A DNA stretch of 64,000 nt from Candidatus Dadabacteria bacterium (GTDB taxonomy: Bacteria > Desulfobacterota_D > UBA1144 > Nemesobacterales > Nemesobacteraceae), in NCBI GenBank assembly GCA_022827275.1, contig JAJDTG010000005.1, positions 62,001-126,000 of the forward strand, written 5' to 3'. Within the stretch, counting starts at the first letter, position 1. Each line of letters begins with the position of its first letter. The notes beneath the pieces are model-generated. The model had not been told where the DNA came from and ran no database searches. It worked only from the letters and a program-made list of their open reading frames with translations. Positions 47,271-56,079 of the stretch are shown here, piece by piece. The position numbers and the translations under genes are program-made.

Positions 47271-47791
47271 GCGACAATCAAGATGAAAATGGTTGCGGCA
47301 ATCAAGACGAAATTCATGTCGCAATAAAAAAGACAATACCGGGATATTTCAGGGGATGCAACCTTGGGAGCTATATGATGGTAAAGTCAAAATCTTTCTC
47401 TGCTGCTCTGTAATTTGAGCATTTCTGCGAAGTCCCCTCCAAGTACCCGGTATAACGCCTCATGAGTTGGAATCATCGCTATATTGTGCTCGGCTGTCTG
47501 GCTACCTCTGCAGTTCCCATTGTAATCATTTACTCCTTCTCTAACTATCATCGAATAACCTGGATATTAAATCATTATTCTATTTCTCTGATATTTTGTT
47601 TTTCATTTTTATGATGTCCTCGTAATTTCTGTTGCTTGTTATGGGGACAATTTCCACATATAGATTTCTGTCTGATAAAGGGCAGGAAGTTTCCGGCACC
47701 TGCACAATCCCCGATTCCCGGGGTTGCGTCCCCTGAAATATTCCGGTATTGTCTCTCCTATCACAATATGAAATTTCATCTTGATTGTCGC
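47271..47791. mobile_element. MITE-like element with imperfect terminal inverted repeats
   Basis: The ends are inverted copies: GCGACAATCAAGATGAAA (47271-47288) matches the reverse complement of 47774-47791 at 18 of 18. An inner 33-nt arm, 47331-47363 (AGACAATACC...GCAACC), matches 47722-47754 at 31 of 33. Between the arms lie about 360 nt with no full gene; one minus frame (about 47397-47540, containing CRGSQTAEHNIAMIPTHEAL) is open but unrecognised. The left end has a partial second copy of its own terminus. No target duplication is clear. The right end is 32 nt before the STAS start. Confidence 0.6.
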
Positions 47792-47823
47792 TTTATAGTC
47801 AGATAGATTGCTACAGGTGGACG

Positions 47824-48183
47824 ATGAGCATTCAAAATAACCAACTTGAGTTGCAGGCCGATCAGATTGAAGGGGTCCTGATAATAAGCGTAGCTGGCCG
47901 GATTGATGGCATGAACGCGCAGGAATTCCACCAGAATCTGGACAAAGAAATTGGCAGTTCTGAAAATCCCGTAGTTCTGGATCTTGAAAAGTTATCCTAC
48001 ATCAGTAGTGCGGGATTGCGTTCAATTCTGCTTATTGCGAAAACACTCCAAGTTAAAAAGACAAGATTTGTGCTTTGTTCCTTACCCGGCCCCATAAAAG
48101 AAATCTTCGAGATTGCGGGTTTTGACAAAATCATTAATGTGCTCGAATCCCGTTCTGATGCTCTGGCTACAATAACGGGTTAA
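47824..48183 (+). CDS. STAS-domain anti-sigma factor antagonist
   Basis: From ATG 47824 (ribosome site AGGTGG) this is a 119-residue single STAS domain. The phosphorylatable serine lies in LEKLSYISSAGLRSILLIAK, and the fold ends GFDKIINVLESRSDAL. It is the RsbV-like member of a partner-switching system whose kinase (51.7 kb) and phosphatase (52.1 kb) are encoded nearby on the other strand. The track start at 47785 would begin inside the MITE terminal repeat and adds 13 residues without a ribosome site. Expression may depend on sequences in the MITE end. Confidence 0.88.
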   Translation: MSIQNNQLELQADQIEGVLIISVAGRIDGMNAQEFHQNLDKEIGSSENPVVLDLEKLSYISSAGLRSILLIAKTLQVKKTRFVLCSLPGPIKEIFEIAGFDKIINVLESRSDALATITG

Positions 48184-48188
48184 GCGCG

Positions 48189-50414
48189 TTAGGAAGAAGC
48201 AGTTGCCGAATCCTCGCCTTCTGCCGTCTCTTCTGGAATATCAATCACTTGATTAGCTTGGGGGTCAAGCGGCAAGTCAACAATCATATCTGTATATTCG
48301 CCTTCCTCCGTTTCTACGCGAAACTCACCGCCGTGCTGTCGTACTATGTCGTTGGACAGCGATAATCCCAGACCTGTCCCTTTATCCGTGGGTTTCGTTG
48401 TATAGAACGGATTAAAGATACGCTCCAATGCAGATTGGGGAATGCCGGTTCCATTGTCACGAACATGTATCTCAATACGATCACCAACCAGCCGCGTACT
48501 CAAATTAAGCGTCGGTTGATAATCCTTCTTTGACGCATCGTCGGCAGCAGCCAGTTTTTTTCGTTTTTCGTCCGCGGCATAGCAGGCATTGGTTACCAGA
48601 TTTAGGAAAACCCGGCCAATGTCTTGCGGTTGCACGGTGATCTCTCCTATATCCGGCGAATAGTCTTCTTGTATTTCCAGCTGGAAGTCAGGGTCGGCGG
48701 CGCGAGCACTGTGGAACGCAAGCAACGCATGCTCGTTAAGCAATATGCTGAGGTCAGTTGGTTGCCATTCCCCGCCACCACGACCCATCTTGAGCATGTC
48801 TGTTATAATTCGGTTCGCACGAGTTCCATGCTCGTGGATGCGCTTCAGATTTCCTGTCAAATCCTCGACTACTTCCTCGACTAACTCCGGATCGTATTCC
48901 TCTTTTGCGTCCCCGTTAGCCTCCATTTTGGCTACCTCTTCCAGCAGTTCTTCCAGCAGTTCTTGTGAAACCTCTGAGAAGTTCATGATGAAGTTCATGG
49001 GATTTTTGATTTCGTGCGCGACCCCGGCTGTCAACTGGCCAAGCGCGGCAAGCTTCTCCCGCATCACAATCTGGTCCTGAGCCCGTTTCAACTCTTCGTT
49101 AGTATGTGCTAGCTCCTCGTTTTTTTCCTGCAGTTGGTTAGCGAGTGTTTCTACAAGATTAAGGCGCTGTACTTCCAGTGCGTTATATCGGAACACCTCA
49201 AGCGCCTTGGCTAGTTGCGCGATTTCGTCATTACCTCTGGTGTCGACGGTTATTTCCAGGTTTCCATCAGCCATTTCCTGCATTTGACTCGATATCCGTT
49301 CCAGACGCCGAATCAGGCGGCGTTGTACAAACAGCCATCCCAGCAAGATTCCACCACTTATACTGACGATATTGAAAGCCAGCAGGACTTTCGTGCTGGT
49401 AGCAGTTACGGCGGCCGCTTTGCTCGCCATCTCCCCTGCAGCCATGCTTGAATCATTTACAACCCTTTCTACTCGCGCTACGATGTCAATTCCTAAAGCC
49501 TGATTTTTGAGGAGTAGGGCGGATAATTCATCGTCAACTGCAAGTTCCCGGCTGCGCAGGTCGAATCCGTTGTTTTCCCTTCTCCCGAATGAGATCAGGT
49601 CTTCGAAAATCCCAGACAGCTGGTCATGAAGGTCGCTTCCCTCCTGTTCGTATTTCTCAAGCGCATCAAGTGATCGGCTGGTGCTGCCGGCTGCGGCTTC
49701 GAACCGTTCTCGCAATGGCTGAAGCATGGCCGCCTCGGTCACTACAAACGTGGTTGCAAGCAGCTGCGAAGCGACTACAGCCGCTTCACGAAGTTCAAAC
49801 AAGCGGCGATAGATCAGGAATTCCGGTTCGGAGAAATGAACCGAGCGGGGAGATTGCGCTGCATCAAGAGACCGGTGTCCGGTCATTACATAGAACATCT
49901 GATCGTCGATCTCGTTAATTATAATCGGCGTTATTTTACTTTGGATACCCTGAAGCTCGTCTCTAAGATTGAGACTGCTCTCGCGAAGGTCGAAACGTTC
50001 CCTGACAAGCAATTTGATTCGCTCAATGTTCTGGATTATGGCGACCCCGTCAGATTGAATCTGCCGCGCTTGTTCGCTTTCTCCCTGATTTTCCATCATT
50101 GCCGAGAGTTGTGTTTTAAATGCATCCGCCTGCAGGTCGACCGTCTTGGATACGGTCCTGAACTGCTCAGGCGTGCTCGCGGTGAGTCGGGGAGCGGCGG
50201 CTACGAGCATGGCTGTCTGCTGGGCGATTGCAAACGCCGATGTCATCTCGGGTATGTTCTTTTCATTAACGTTTTGCTGAACTTTGCCGATTTGGCTAAG
50301 GAAGAAAAGAGCCATCAAACTGACGATGATGATGAGCACTACAGCACCTGCGTAACTTATATAAAGTTGCGTGGAAATCTGCGTAGAAATTTTGTTCCAG
50401 AGTTTTGAAAGCAT
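48189..50414 (-). CDS. TorS-like membrane sensor histidine kinase
   Basis: This 741-residue kinase has TM1 (about 17-38, AGAVVLIIIVSLMALFF), a large helical periplasmic domain (about 40-335) and TM2 (about 340-360). A HAMP domain, a coiled coil, HisKA with GQLTAGVAHEIKNPMNFIMN and a HATPase domain (VFLNLVTNACYAADE, DNGTGIPQSALERIF, GTGLGLSLS) follow. The periplasmic helices resemble TorS-type sensors that read a ligand through a separate binding protein. The solitary binding-protein gene lies 40 nt upstream in the same operon. It carries no receiver, so the response-regulator phosphatase of the operon is the likely target. Confidence 0.88.
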   Translation of the reverse strand: MLSKLWNKISTQISTQLYISYAGAVVLIIIVSLMALFFLSQIGKVQQNVNEKNIPEMTSAFAIAQQTAMLVAAAPRLTASTPEQFRTVSKTVDLQADAFKTQLSAMMENQGESEQARQIQSDGVAIIQNIERIKLLVRERFDLRESSLNLRDELQGIQSKITPIIINEIDDQMFYVMTGHRSLDAAQSPRSVHFSEPEFLIYRRLFELREAAVVASQLLATTFVVTEAAMLQPLRERFEAAAGSTSRSLDALEKYEQEGSDLHDQLSGIFEDLISFGRRENNGFDLRSRELAVDDELSALLLKNQALGIDIVARVERVVNDSSMAAGEMASKAAAVTATSTKVLLAFNIVSISGGILLGWLFVQRRLIRRLERISSQMQEMADGNLEITVDTRGNDEIAQLAKALEVFRYNALEVQRLNLVETLANQLQEKNEELAHTNEELKRAQDQIVMREKLAALGQLTAGVAHEIKNPMNFIMNFSEVSQELLEELLEEVAKMEANGDAKEEYDPELVEEVVEDLTGNLKRIHEHGTRANRIITDMLKMGRGGGEWQPTDLSILLNEHALLAFHSARAADPDFQLEIQEDYSPDIGEITVQPQDIGRVFLNLVTNACYAADEKRKKLAAADDASKKDYQPTLNLSTRLVGDRIEIHVRDNGTGIPQSALERIFNPFYTTKPTDKGTGLGLSLSNDIVRQHGGEFRVETEEGEYTDMIVDLPLDPQANQVIDIPEETAEGEDSATASS

Positions 50415-50454
50415 TCCGCTTATCTCAATGTCTTTTGCATATCCAAAACGTCGG

Positions 50455-51654
50455 TCAGTATCGTCGTGTTAGAGTCGTGAGAGGCGTATACTGGCCATCA
50501 GGACCAATAATCGTCAAGAACACGCTGTCTGAGCCTTGATTGTCATTCTTGCTATATCGCAAGGTGAAGCCGTCCAAATTAATGTTGTTGCCAGTCCGCA
50601 GCACCGCGTCGATGCAATCGCGGTTAACCTGTTTGCCGCAATTGTCTACTACATAGATAGCCAAACGCCCTGCTAAATATCCTTCATACGATATAAATCC
50701 GGGTTTTGCCGCCGGATCGTACGCCTTGAGCGCAGCACGATAGGAAGCGGAAGCGGGCACCGTGTTTCCGGTTGGAAAAGGAACCACCTGCGTAACTAGA
50801 ACTCCGGCTCCTTGATCACCCAGTTCGCTTGCCAAGGCATTGCTGCCTACGAAAGAAAGTGTCATAAAAATGGAATTCATGCCGATGTGGCGTGCCCACT
50901 TAATAAATGTCGCAGTTGGCTTGTAGGGACCAATAATGATCACAGCTTCCGGTCCGGTGGCACGTAAATCAAGAAGCGCCGTCTTTATCGCGACAGTATT
51001 GCGAGAAAATATCCCCGTTCCGATAGTAGAAAGTTTGCGACGTTCAAGAGCAAGAAGTATCCCTTGCAACCCGGCGCGACCGAATGAATCATCCTGATAG
51101 AGAATGGCAATGCGATTAATTCCGAGATCAGTCGTCAATCGTTCTACCATCTCCTCGGTTTCTTGATAATACGAAGCCCGAAGGTTGATTACTGTCCGGC
51201 GTGCATTGTCACGCAGGAATTCTGCACCGGTCATAGGAGCTATGTAAGGTACATCGTGTTCCTCCGCGACAGGTACCGCAGCTTTGGAGGTAGGAGTGCC
51301 AACTGCGCCGATGAGTGCGAAAACCCTCTCACCAATCAGTTGCTGCGTATTTACGATTGCCGCCTCCGGTTCGTATGCGTCATCCAATGATCGCAGTTCC
51401 AGGCGACGTCCGTTAACGCCACCCCGGTCATTAACCTCTTTAAACGCGGCAAGAATGCCGACTTGCATGCCTTTACCAAGCTCGCTAGCTGGCCCACTGA
51501 AGGCAGCGGACTGACCAAAGACAATACGATCACTGTATACGCCCGGCACGGCGCGTGGTTGTTGTTGGGCTTCCCCTGACGCTACGCTTGTCAGTATTGC
51601 AACTATTGAAGCGGCAATCACTTTTTTGAGAGACAGTCTGCTTAATAACCGCAT
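50455..51654 (-). CDS. Solitary type I periplasmic ligand-binding protein (LivK-like)
   Basis: This 399-residue protein has a signal peptide (AASIVAILTSVASGEAQQQ) and two Rossmann-like lobes typical of branched-chain amino-acid-type binding proteins (IVFGQSAAFSGPASELGKGM, FALIGAVGTPTSKAAVPVAE, RIAILYQDDSFGRAGLQGI). No permease or ATPase genes accompany it. It sits between the partner-switching kinase and the membrane sensor kinase, suggesting a sensory role: its ligand-bound form may touch the sensor kinase, as TorT does with TorS. Given the island, a sterol or sterol-associated ligand is possible but unproven. Confidence 0.87.
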   Translation of the reverse strand: MRLLSRLSLKKVIAASIVAILTSVASGEAQQQPRAVPGVYSDRIVFGQSAAFSGPASELGKGMQVGILAAFKEVNDRGGVNGRRLELRSLDDAYEPEAAIVNTQQLIGERVFALIGAVGTPTSKAAVPVAEEHDVPYIAPMTGAEFLRDNARRTVINLRASYYQETEEMVERLTTDLGINRIAILYQDDSFGRAGLQGILLALERRKLSTIGTGIFSRNTVAIKTALLDLRATGPEAVIIIGPYKPTATFIKWARHIGMNSIFMTLSFVGSNALASELGDQGAGVLVTQVVPFPTGNTVPASASYRAALKAYDPAAKPGFISYEGYLAGRLAIYVVDNCGKQVNRDCIDAVLRTGNNINLDGFTLRYSKNDNQGSDSVFLTIIGPDGQYTPLTTLTRRY

Positions 51655-51664
51655 TTCATTTTTG

Positions 51665-52099
51665 CTAAATTTTCTTGATCATAGTCAGATGATTACGATC
51701 ACTGTTGCGTTGATAGCGCAGCTCTGTCATCAGTTGCTTCGCCAGCATTATTCCTGCTCCACCAATACGGCGGTCTTCAAGCGAACTTTCGACATCAAGC
51801 TCCGGCGCGTCTTCTAGCGGATTAAAGGGATATCCATCATCCAGTATCTCAACAGTCATGGTTTCACCTTCTCTCGAGAAGATGATTTCCACTTCATGTT
51901 CCTGATCATCATCATGCGCATAGCTTGCCACGTTGGTGAAGATCTCCTCCAGGGAGAGTTGCGTGGGGAACAACGCTTCAGAGGGGAGACCCTGCTGTTC
52001 AAAAAATTCCTCCAGCGCTACCGCAATCGTTTGGATTTCTTCCATTCGATTGGGAACTATCAACGTACGTGAAGCTTGCATCTTACCGTCTTTGCCCAT
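51665..52099 (-). CDS. Anti-sigma-type serine kinase (HATPase, RsbW-like)
   Basis: This 144-residue single GHKL ATPase has the N box LSLEEIFTNVASYAHDDD, the G1 region ILDDGYPFNPLED, and the G2-like RRIGGAGIMLAKQL. These are the features of RsbW/SpoIIAB kinases that phosphorylate a STAS antagonist. The TAATG overlap with the upstream phosphatase gene indicates translational coupling. Partners are the STAS protein (47.8 kb) and an unknown sigma factor or other client not present in the window. Confidence 0.87.
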   Translation of the reverse strand: MGKDGKMQASRTLIVPNRMEEIQTIAVALEEFFEQQGLPSEALFPTQLSLEEIFTNVASYAHDDDQEHEVEIIFSREGETMTVEILDDGYPFNPLEDAPELDVESSLEDRRIGGAGIMLAKQLMTELRYQRNSDRNHLTMIKKI

Positions 52100-53256
52100 T
52101 ATGTGGTTCGCAGAACAAGACAGGTTATATCGTCAGATTGCGGATTTTCACCAGCGAACTCTTTGACTGTATCGAACACCTCATTCGTAATTTCCTCGGC
52201 GTCTTTGAAAGTACCGCTTTGGAAAATTTCGCAAAACCTGTCCATTTCGAATAATTCCTTATCTTCTTTTTCAGCTTCCACTACTCCGTCAGTGTAAAAC
52301 ACGATCATGGAACTCGGCTCAAGGGTGATTGTATTCTCCTGATATTTGAAATCCGGCATTACGCCCAGAGCAACTCCCCCCGTTGACTCCAATAGCTCGG
52401 TTGTCAGGTTCTGTTTGACAATGACCGGCGGATTATGTCCGCCGTTTGCATAAACGAATTCTCTGGTTCTAGGATCGTAAATGCCATATAACAGGGTTAC
52501 GAATGTCATGGCATCGTTGTCCTCAGACAACATTGTATTTACCTGTTCCAGAACAGCGGCCGGAGAGGAGGAAATTGCCGCGCAAGCTTTCAGCAGTGTA
52601 CGACTGGCCATCATGAACATTGCCGCGGGCACTCCTTTGCCCGACACATCAGCTATTGCAACGCCAACCCGGCCATCACTAAATTCATAAATATCGAAAA
52701 AGTCGCCGCCTACGGAAAGGGCTGGAACCATACTCGCGTACAGATCAAATGACTCAGAAGTCGGAAAGGATTTTGGAAGAATGTCCTGCTGCATCGTCCT
52801 TGCCACATCGAGCTCGTTCTGGAGGGTTACAAGCTTGTCGCGCGCACTCAGTGCTTTACGCCACATAGCAAGGTTTTCAATCGTACGTTCGATTGTAGTC
52901 TTGAGGTCCGTGAAATCTATCGGCTTGGTAACAAAGTCAAATGCCCCACGGTTCATGGCAGTCCGTATGTTCTCCATATCTCCGTATGCGGAGACCATTA
53001 CGGCACGAACATCAGGGTCTACGTCCGGTATCTGTGACAATAATGTCAGCCCGTCCATAACGGGCATGTTGATATCAGACAGCACAATATCGAACCCGTT
53101 GTCTTTGCGTAGAAGTTCGAGGGCTTCCACACCGTTGTGCGCAAATTCGAATTCGTAACGACCGCGGCGAACTTCACGCCGCATTCTCTGCAGCATGAGC
53201 TGTTCTAAATCTACTTCATCATCGACAACCAGAATTCGGATTTTGCCGTCGTCCAT
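52099..53256 (-). CDS. Response regulator with SpoIIE/RsbU-type PP2C phosphatase
   Basis: The 385 residues begin with a receiver domain (1-125; ILVVDDEVDLEQ, phospho-Asp in IVLSDINMPVMDG, switch Lys in FVTKPIDF). A coiled linker follows, then a PPM phosphatase domain (about 150-385; VGGDFFDIYEFSDGRVGVAI, ADVSGKGVPAAMFM, MIVFYTDGVVEA, SDDITCLVL). Phosphorylation by the operon's sensor kinase would activate dephosphorylation of the STAS antagonist. It is the first gene of the leftward operon. A short palindrome ACCATTAAATTGGT lies about 35 nt upstream. Confidence 0.92.
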   Translation of the reverse strand: MDDGKIRILVVDDEVDLEQLMLQRMRREVRRGRYEFEFAHNGVEALELLRKDNGFDIVLSDINMPVMDGLTLLSQIPDVDPDVRAVMVSAYGDMENIRTAMNRGAFDFVTKPIDFTDLKTTIERTIENLAMWRKALSARDKLVTLQNELDVARTMQQDILPKSFPTSESFDLYASMVPALSVGGDFFDIYEFSDGRVGVAIADVSGKGVPAAMFMMASRTLLKACAAISSSPAAVLEQVNTMLSEDNDAMTFVTLLYGIYDPRTREFVYANGGHNPPVIVKQNLTTELLESTGGVALGVMPDFKYQENTITLEPSSMIVFYTDGVVEAEKEDKELFEMDRFCEIFQSGTFKDAEEITNEVFDTVKEFAGENPQSDDITCLVLRTT

Positions 53257-53488
53257 TTAGAACCTACCTTGCCGTTTAGAGCCTAATCTAACCATTAAAT
53301 TGGTAATTATATACCTGATTACACGAAGTTATGTAGAGGGAATCATATACTTGACCCGGCAAAGTGTCTGTGTCCGACTCTAGCAAATCCACGGAAAAGC
53401 AGTTGTTTTGTGGCAAATGCACCAGGGAGGAGTTTCCGTAAAGACATTTCATCTTGGTGAAATTAGATCAGCCGGATACGCCGCTTTC
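53257..53488. other. Upstream gap between the signalling operon and the TPR gene
   Basis: No gene is supportable. The 73-residue track frame at 53408-53629 overlaps the regulatory motif and the TPR start and shows no family features. The palindrome ACCATTAAATTGGT and a minus-strand TATAAT-like box here probably belong to the promoter of the response-regulator gene. Confidence 0.35.
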
Positions 53489-53526
53489 TTTCAGAACTTC
53501 CGCATGCGAGATTTGAATATAGCTCT
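53489..53526 (+). promoter_or_regulatory. Shared island promoter element, copy A (TPR gene)
   Basis: TTTCAGAACTTC followed 8 nt later by AGATTTGAATATAGCTCT, ending 86 nt before the TPR start. The two blocks recur with near-identical spacing upstream of the outer-membrane barrel gene (copy B), and the second block recurs in copies C and D. Confidence 0.6.
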
Positions 53527-53612
53527 TGTGGTTGGTACGCTACACAGTGTGTACGGACTGGTATGCAAACATTCGGTTTTCTGGCAGACACCAATTACTC
53601 TGGAACCGTTAA

Positions 53613-54404
53613 ATGAAAAGTCGGAATAAACACTGTCCAGTTAATGCTGTCTGCCTGTTTTTTTTCTGCTGTCTGGCTTTTGTCTACGCCTTGGCGCTGG
53701 TCGGTGTCGTCCACGCAAAAACCATTGACGAGGCAAATGCGGCCTATGCACAGGGGCGATTCGCCGAGGCGGCCCGGATCGGTGAAAGCCTCGGGACTTC
53801 ACAGGGGTTTGCGCTCTCCGCAATGTCGCTTTCGGTTCACGCCAACTACATCGCTAAAGAGGGTGAGAAGAAAAAATTGCTTGAGCATGCCGTGACGCTG
53901 GCGAGAAAGGCGGTTGTCTCCGACCCCAATAATGCGGAGGCCCATCTTCAGCTGGCGCGTGCTATCGGACGGCGCGCGGAGACTGTCGGCGTATTGGAAG
54001 CAGCGGGCGAAGCGGAAAAAATACGCGAATCCACGGAAAATGCGCTTCGAATTAATCCCAAATTGGTATCAGCATATCTCAGCTTGGGGCGGTGGCATTT
54101 GGAATTGGTTGGCGCAATGGGTTCATTCATGGCCCGCACCCTCTACGGTGCGCGGAAAAAGGATGGCATTGCTTCCTTCGAAAGGGCTCTTGTCCTGGCT
54201 CCGGATGCGAAAGATGTGCTCCTGCAATACGCACTCGGCTTAATAGCGCTGGATGATTACCAGTACCGGAAGAAAGCGCGGGATCTGCTGACGCGCGCCA
54301 TCAAGTTGCCGGCGAAGGACGCTTACGAACGGATACTGGACAAAGAAGCGGTCGAGACCCTAAATAGCCTTGATGAATTTGAGGATGAAGATGACGACTG
54401 GTGA
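53613..54404 (+). CDS. Exported TPR-repeat protein
   Basis: This 263-residue protein has a long signal peptide (CLFFFCCLAFVYALALVGVVHA) and about four TPR-like helical hairpins (ANAAYAQGRFAEAARIGESL, VSDPNNAEAHLQLARAIGRR, LVSAYLSLGRWHLELVG, KDVLLQYALGLIALDDYQ). The C-terminus is acidic. In Methylococcus the sterol-transport trio includes an RND pump (BstA), a periplasmic protein (BstB) and a TPR protein (BstC). The co-occurrence here with an RND pump in a sterol island suggests a similar role, but I cannot show orthology. Confidence 0.75.
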   Translation: MKSRNKHCPVNAVCLFFFCCLAFVYALALVGVVHAKTIDEANAAYAQGRFAEAARIGESLGTSQGFALSAMSLSVHANYIAKEGEKKKLLEHAVTLARKAVVSDPNNAEAHLQLARAIGRRAETVGVLEAAGEAEKIRESTENALRINPKLVSAYLSLGRWHLELVGAMGSFMARTLYGARKKDGIASFERALVLAPDAKDVLLQYALGLIALDDYQYRKKARDLLTRAIKLPAKDAYERILDKEAVETLNSLDEFEDEDDDW

Positions 54405-54445
54405 CGACCTGCCGTACCTTCAGCAACCGGGATGCCGGGGCTGTT

Positions 54446-55801
54446 CTATGCCTTTCTGAGACGCCAGCCGTACATCATGCGTCCGTAGAAGTTAAACCAC
54501 TTCCTCGCTTCGGAATCCTGAAACGGATAGTCTGCTCCAAGTTGTCTCGCCGTAACGAGGCCGGAGACGAAACATGTCTCTTGACTGTTGATCAGAGTGT
54601 GGGCGCCACAGTGCCAGGTTCTTTTCTTTCCCTGAACGAAACCAAACAGATTAATCAGAAAAGCTGTGTGGAACACATCGTGTACGATATGCTGAAACCA
54701 CCATTTCTTTACGATTTTTTCTTCGTTGATACGACTGATCGGGTTGTAGGTTACAAGACATGGCTTGTCCGATTTTTTTGCCCAGGGTTGCTGGTTGTGC
54801 ATGATGTAGGTGATTTCATAGTTGTCTGGTCTCACACCGTACTGTTCAATGTAGTTGCTCCGGGTCTCGAGGGGTTTGACCTCGTTATCCGGGAGGACCG
54901 AGGCATCCGAATGGACAACCGTATGGTTGTGCAATTCGCTCTCGTAACGAACTGAAGAGAGAAGGAAGCTCTCCAAGAAGGTCGGATTGTCGAGAATCAT
55001 CAATGTCTGGTTCGCGTTGCAGGCAAAGACCACATCGTCAAATGTCTCCGTGGTTCCGTTTTCATCTTCAATGACCACGCCGGATGCGCGCCGATATACT
55101 TTTCTCACGGGCCTGTTGAGGTATATCTTGTCCCGAAATCCGGCTGACATTTCCTCGTATATACGCCGCGTACCCCTATCCCATGTTTGCATTGGTGTTG
55201 CGGTTTCTATATCAAAGAACTCCAGATACCGGGCAAACAGGGACGCAGGCATGTCGAACACATTTGTTGCCATCAGGAAATTGACGAACATCGGCTTCAG
55301 AACCTTGTACCTGAAGTCTCCTGAGAACCTGCCCCAGTTGAGAACCGTACCCATGCTGATGTAGTTAAATGGATTGAGAGCATTGAGCAGTAGGGATCTG
55401 GAGTGGTTAAGTCGACCGAACCACTTGAGACGCTTAAGGAGTTTCTGGAACTTGGCAATTTCCGGTTGCAGCTGACTCCTGATATCTGAGTCGAAATCGT
55501 GTGCATAAATTTCGCCACGGTACTTTACGCTGTAGTTGAATTTGGTGTCTAACAGATCAATGCCGTGTTGCTGCAGGAACAGCACCATATGATGATATGC
55601 CGATGGAATGCATGCGGTAACGGAAATATCGAACGGGATCGAGGTTCCATCTTCTTGAGGCATGTCGGCTGTTATGGCATTGCCGCCGAGCTGAGACTGG
55701 GCTTCAAAAATTCGAAACTCAAACAGATCAGGGTGTCGGTCCAGAGCCCAAGCCACCCCCAACCCGGATACTCCACCACCGATAATGGCAACCTTTTTCA
55801 T
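54446..55801 (-). CDS. FAD-dependent oxidoreductase (amine-oxidase/COG2907 type)
   Basis: This 451-residue flavoprotein begins with the FAD-binding KVAIIGGGVSGLGVAWALDR and GGNAITADM, and has the second FAD contact VVFACNANQTLMILDN. The fold and spacing are those of COG2907 NAD/FAD-binding proteins, which in other genomes neighbour SAM methyltransferases acting on lipids. In this island it could oxidise or desaturate the sterol nucleus or side chain. The C-terminus ends in a basic patch (WRLRKA), possibly membrane-associated. Its promoter has the same hexamers as that of the Rieske gene. Confidence 0.82.
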   Translation of the reverse strand: MKKVAIIGGGVSGLGVAWALDRHPDLFEFRIFEAQSQLGGNAITADMPQEDGTSIPFDISVTACIPSAYHHMVLFLQQHGIDLLDTKFNYSVKYRGEIYAHDFDSDIRSQLQPEIAKFQKLLKRLKWFGRLNHSRSLLLNALNPFNYISMGTVLNWGRFSGDFRYKVLKPMFVNFLMATNVFDMPASLFARYLEFFDIETATPMQTWDRGTRRIYEEMSAGFRDKIYLNRPVRKVYRRASGVVIEDENGTTETFDDVVFACNANQTLMILDNPTFLESFLLSSVRYESELHNHTVVHSDASVLPDNEVKPLETRSNYIEQYGVRPDNYEITYIMHNQQPWAKKSDKPCLVTYNPISRINEEKIVKKWWFQHIVHDVFHTAFLINLFGFVQGKKRTWHCGAHTLINSQETCFVSGLVTARQLGADYPFQDSEARKWFNFYGRMMYGWRLRKA

Positions 55802-55861
55802 TTTTCCAGTGTTCTCCCTCTTTGTTTATAGCCGGCACTATGGCCTCTTAATTGCTTGCCC

Positions 55862-55890
55862 ATTATAGCACCCGGTCAGCCGAGTGTAAA
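55862..55890 (-). promoter_or_regulatory. Promoter of the FAD oxidoreductase gene
   Basis: On the minus strand TTTACA, a 17-nt spacer and TATAAT lie 60 nt before the ATG, the same core and spacing as the Rieske promoter. Confidence 0.65.
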
Positions 55891-56079
55891 ACTAGGACAT
55901 GTCAATTCCCCGGGCCTCGAAACGCTTGACAAATCCACGCAGTCTTCTTGTAGAAGAGAGCCAAGGCTGTTAGACAAACTGAACGAAAAAAGATCTGCCG
56001 GCATCACCTTGACCGGTATTATCCCGGGAAACTAAAATTCGGTTCCCACCGCGTCAACGTATTCAGGGACCATGGCACA

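Noticed and set aside
53408-53629. 73-residue ORF before the TPR gene
   Set aside because: It overlaps the conserved promoter element and the TPR start, and its sequence is not family-like.
44820-54404. Naming the RND, binding protein and TPR genes bstA, bstB and bstC
   Set aside because: The class of proteins matches, but the binding protein is LivK-like and sits in a signalling operon, so orthology is not supported.
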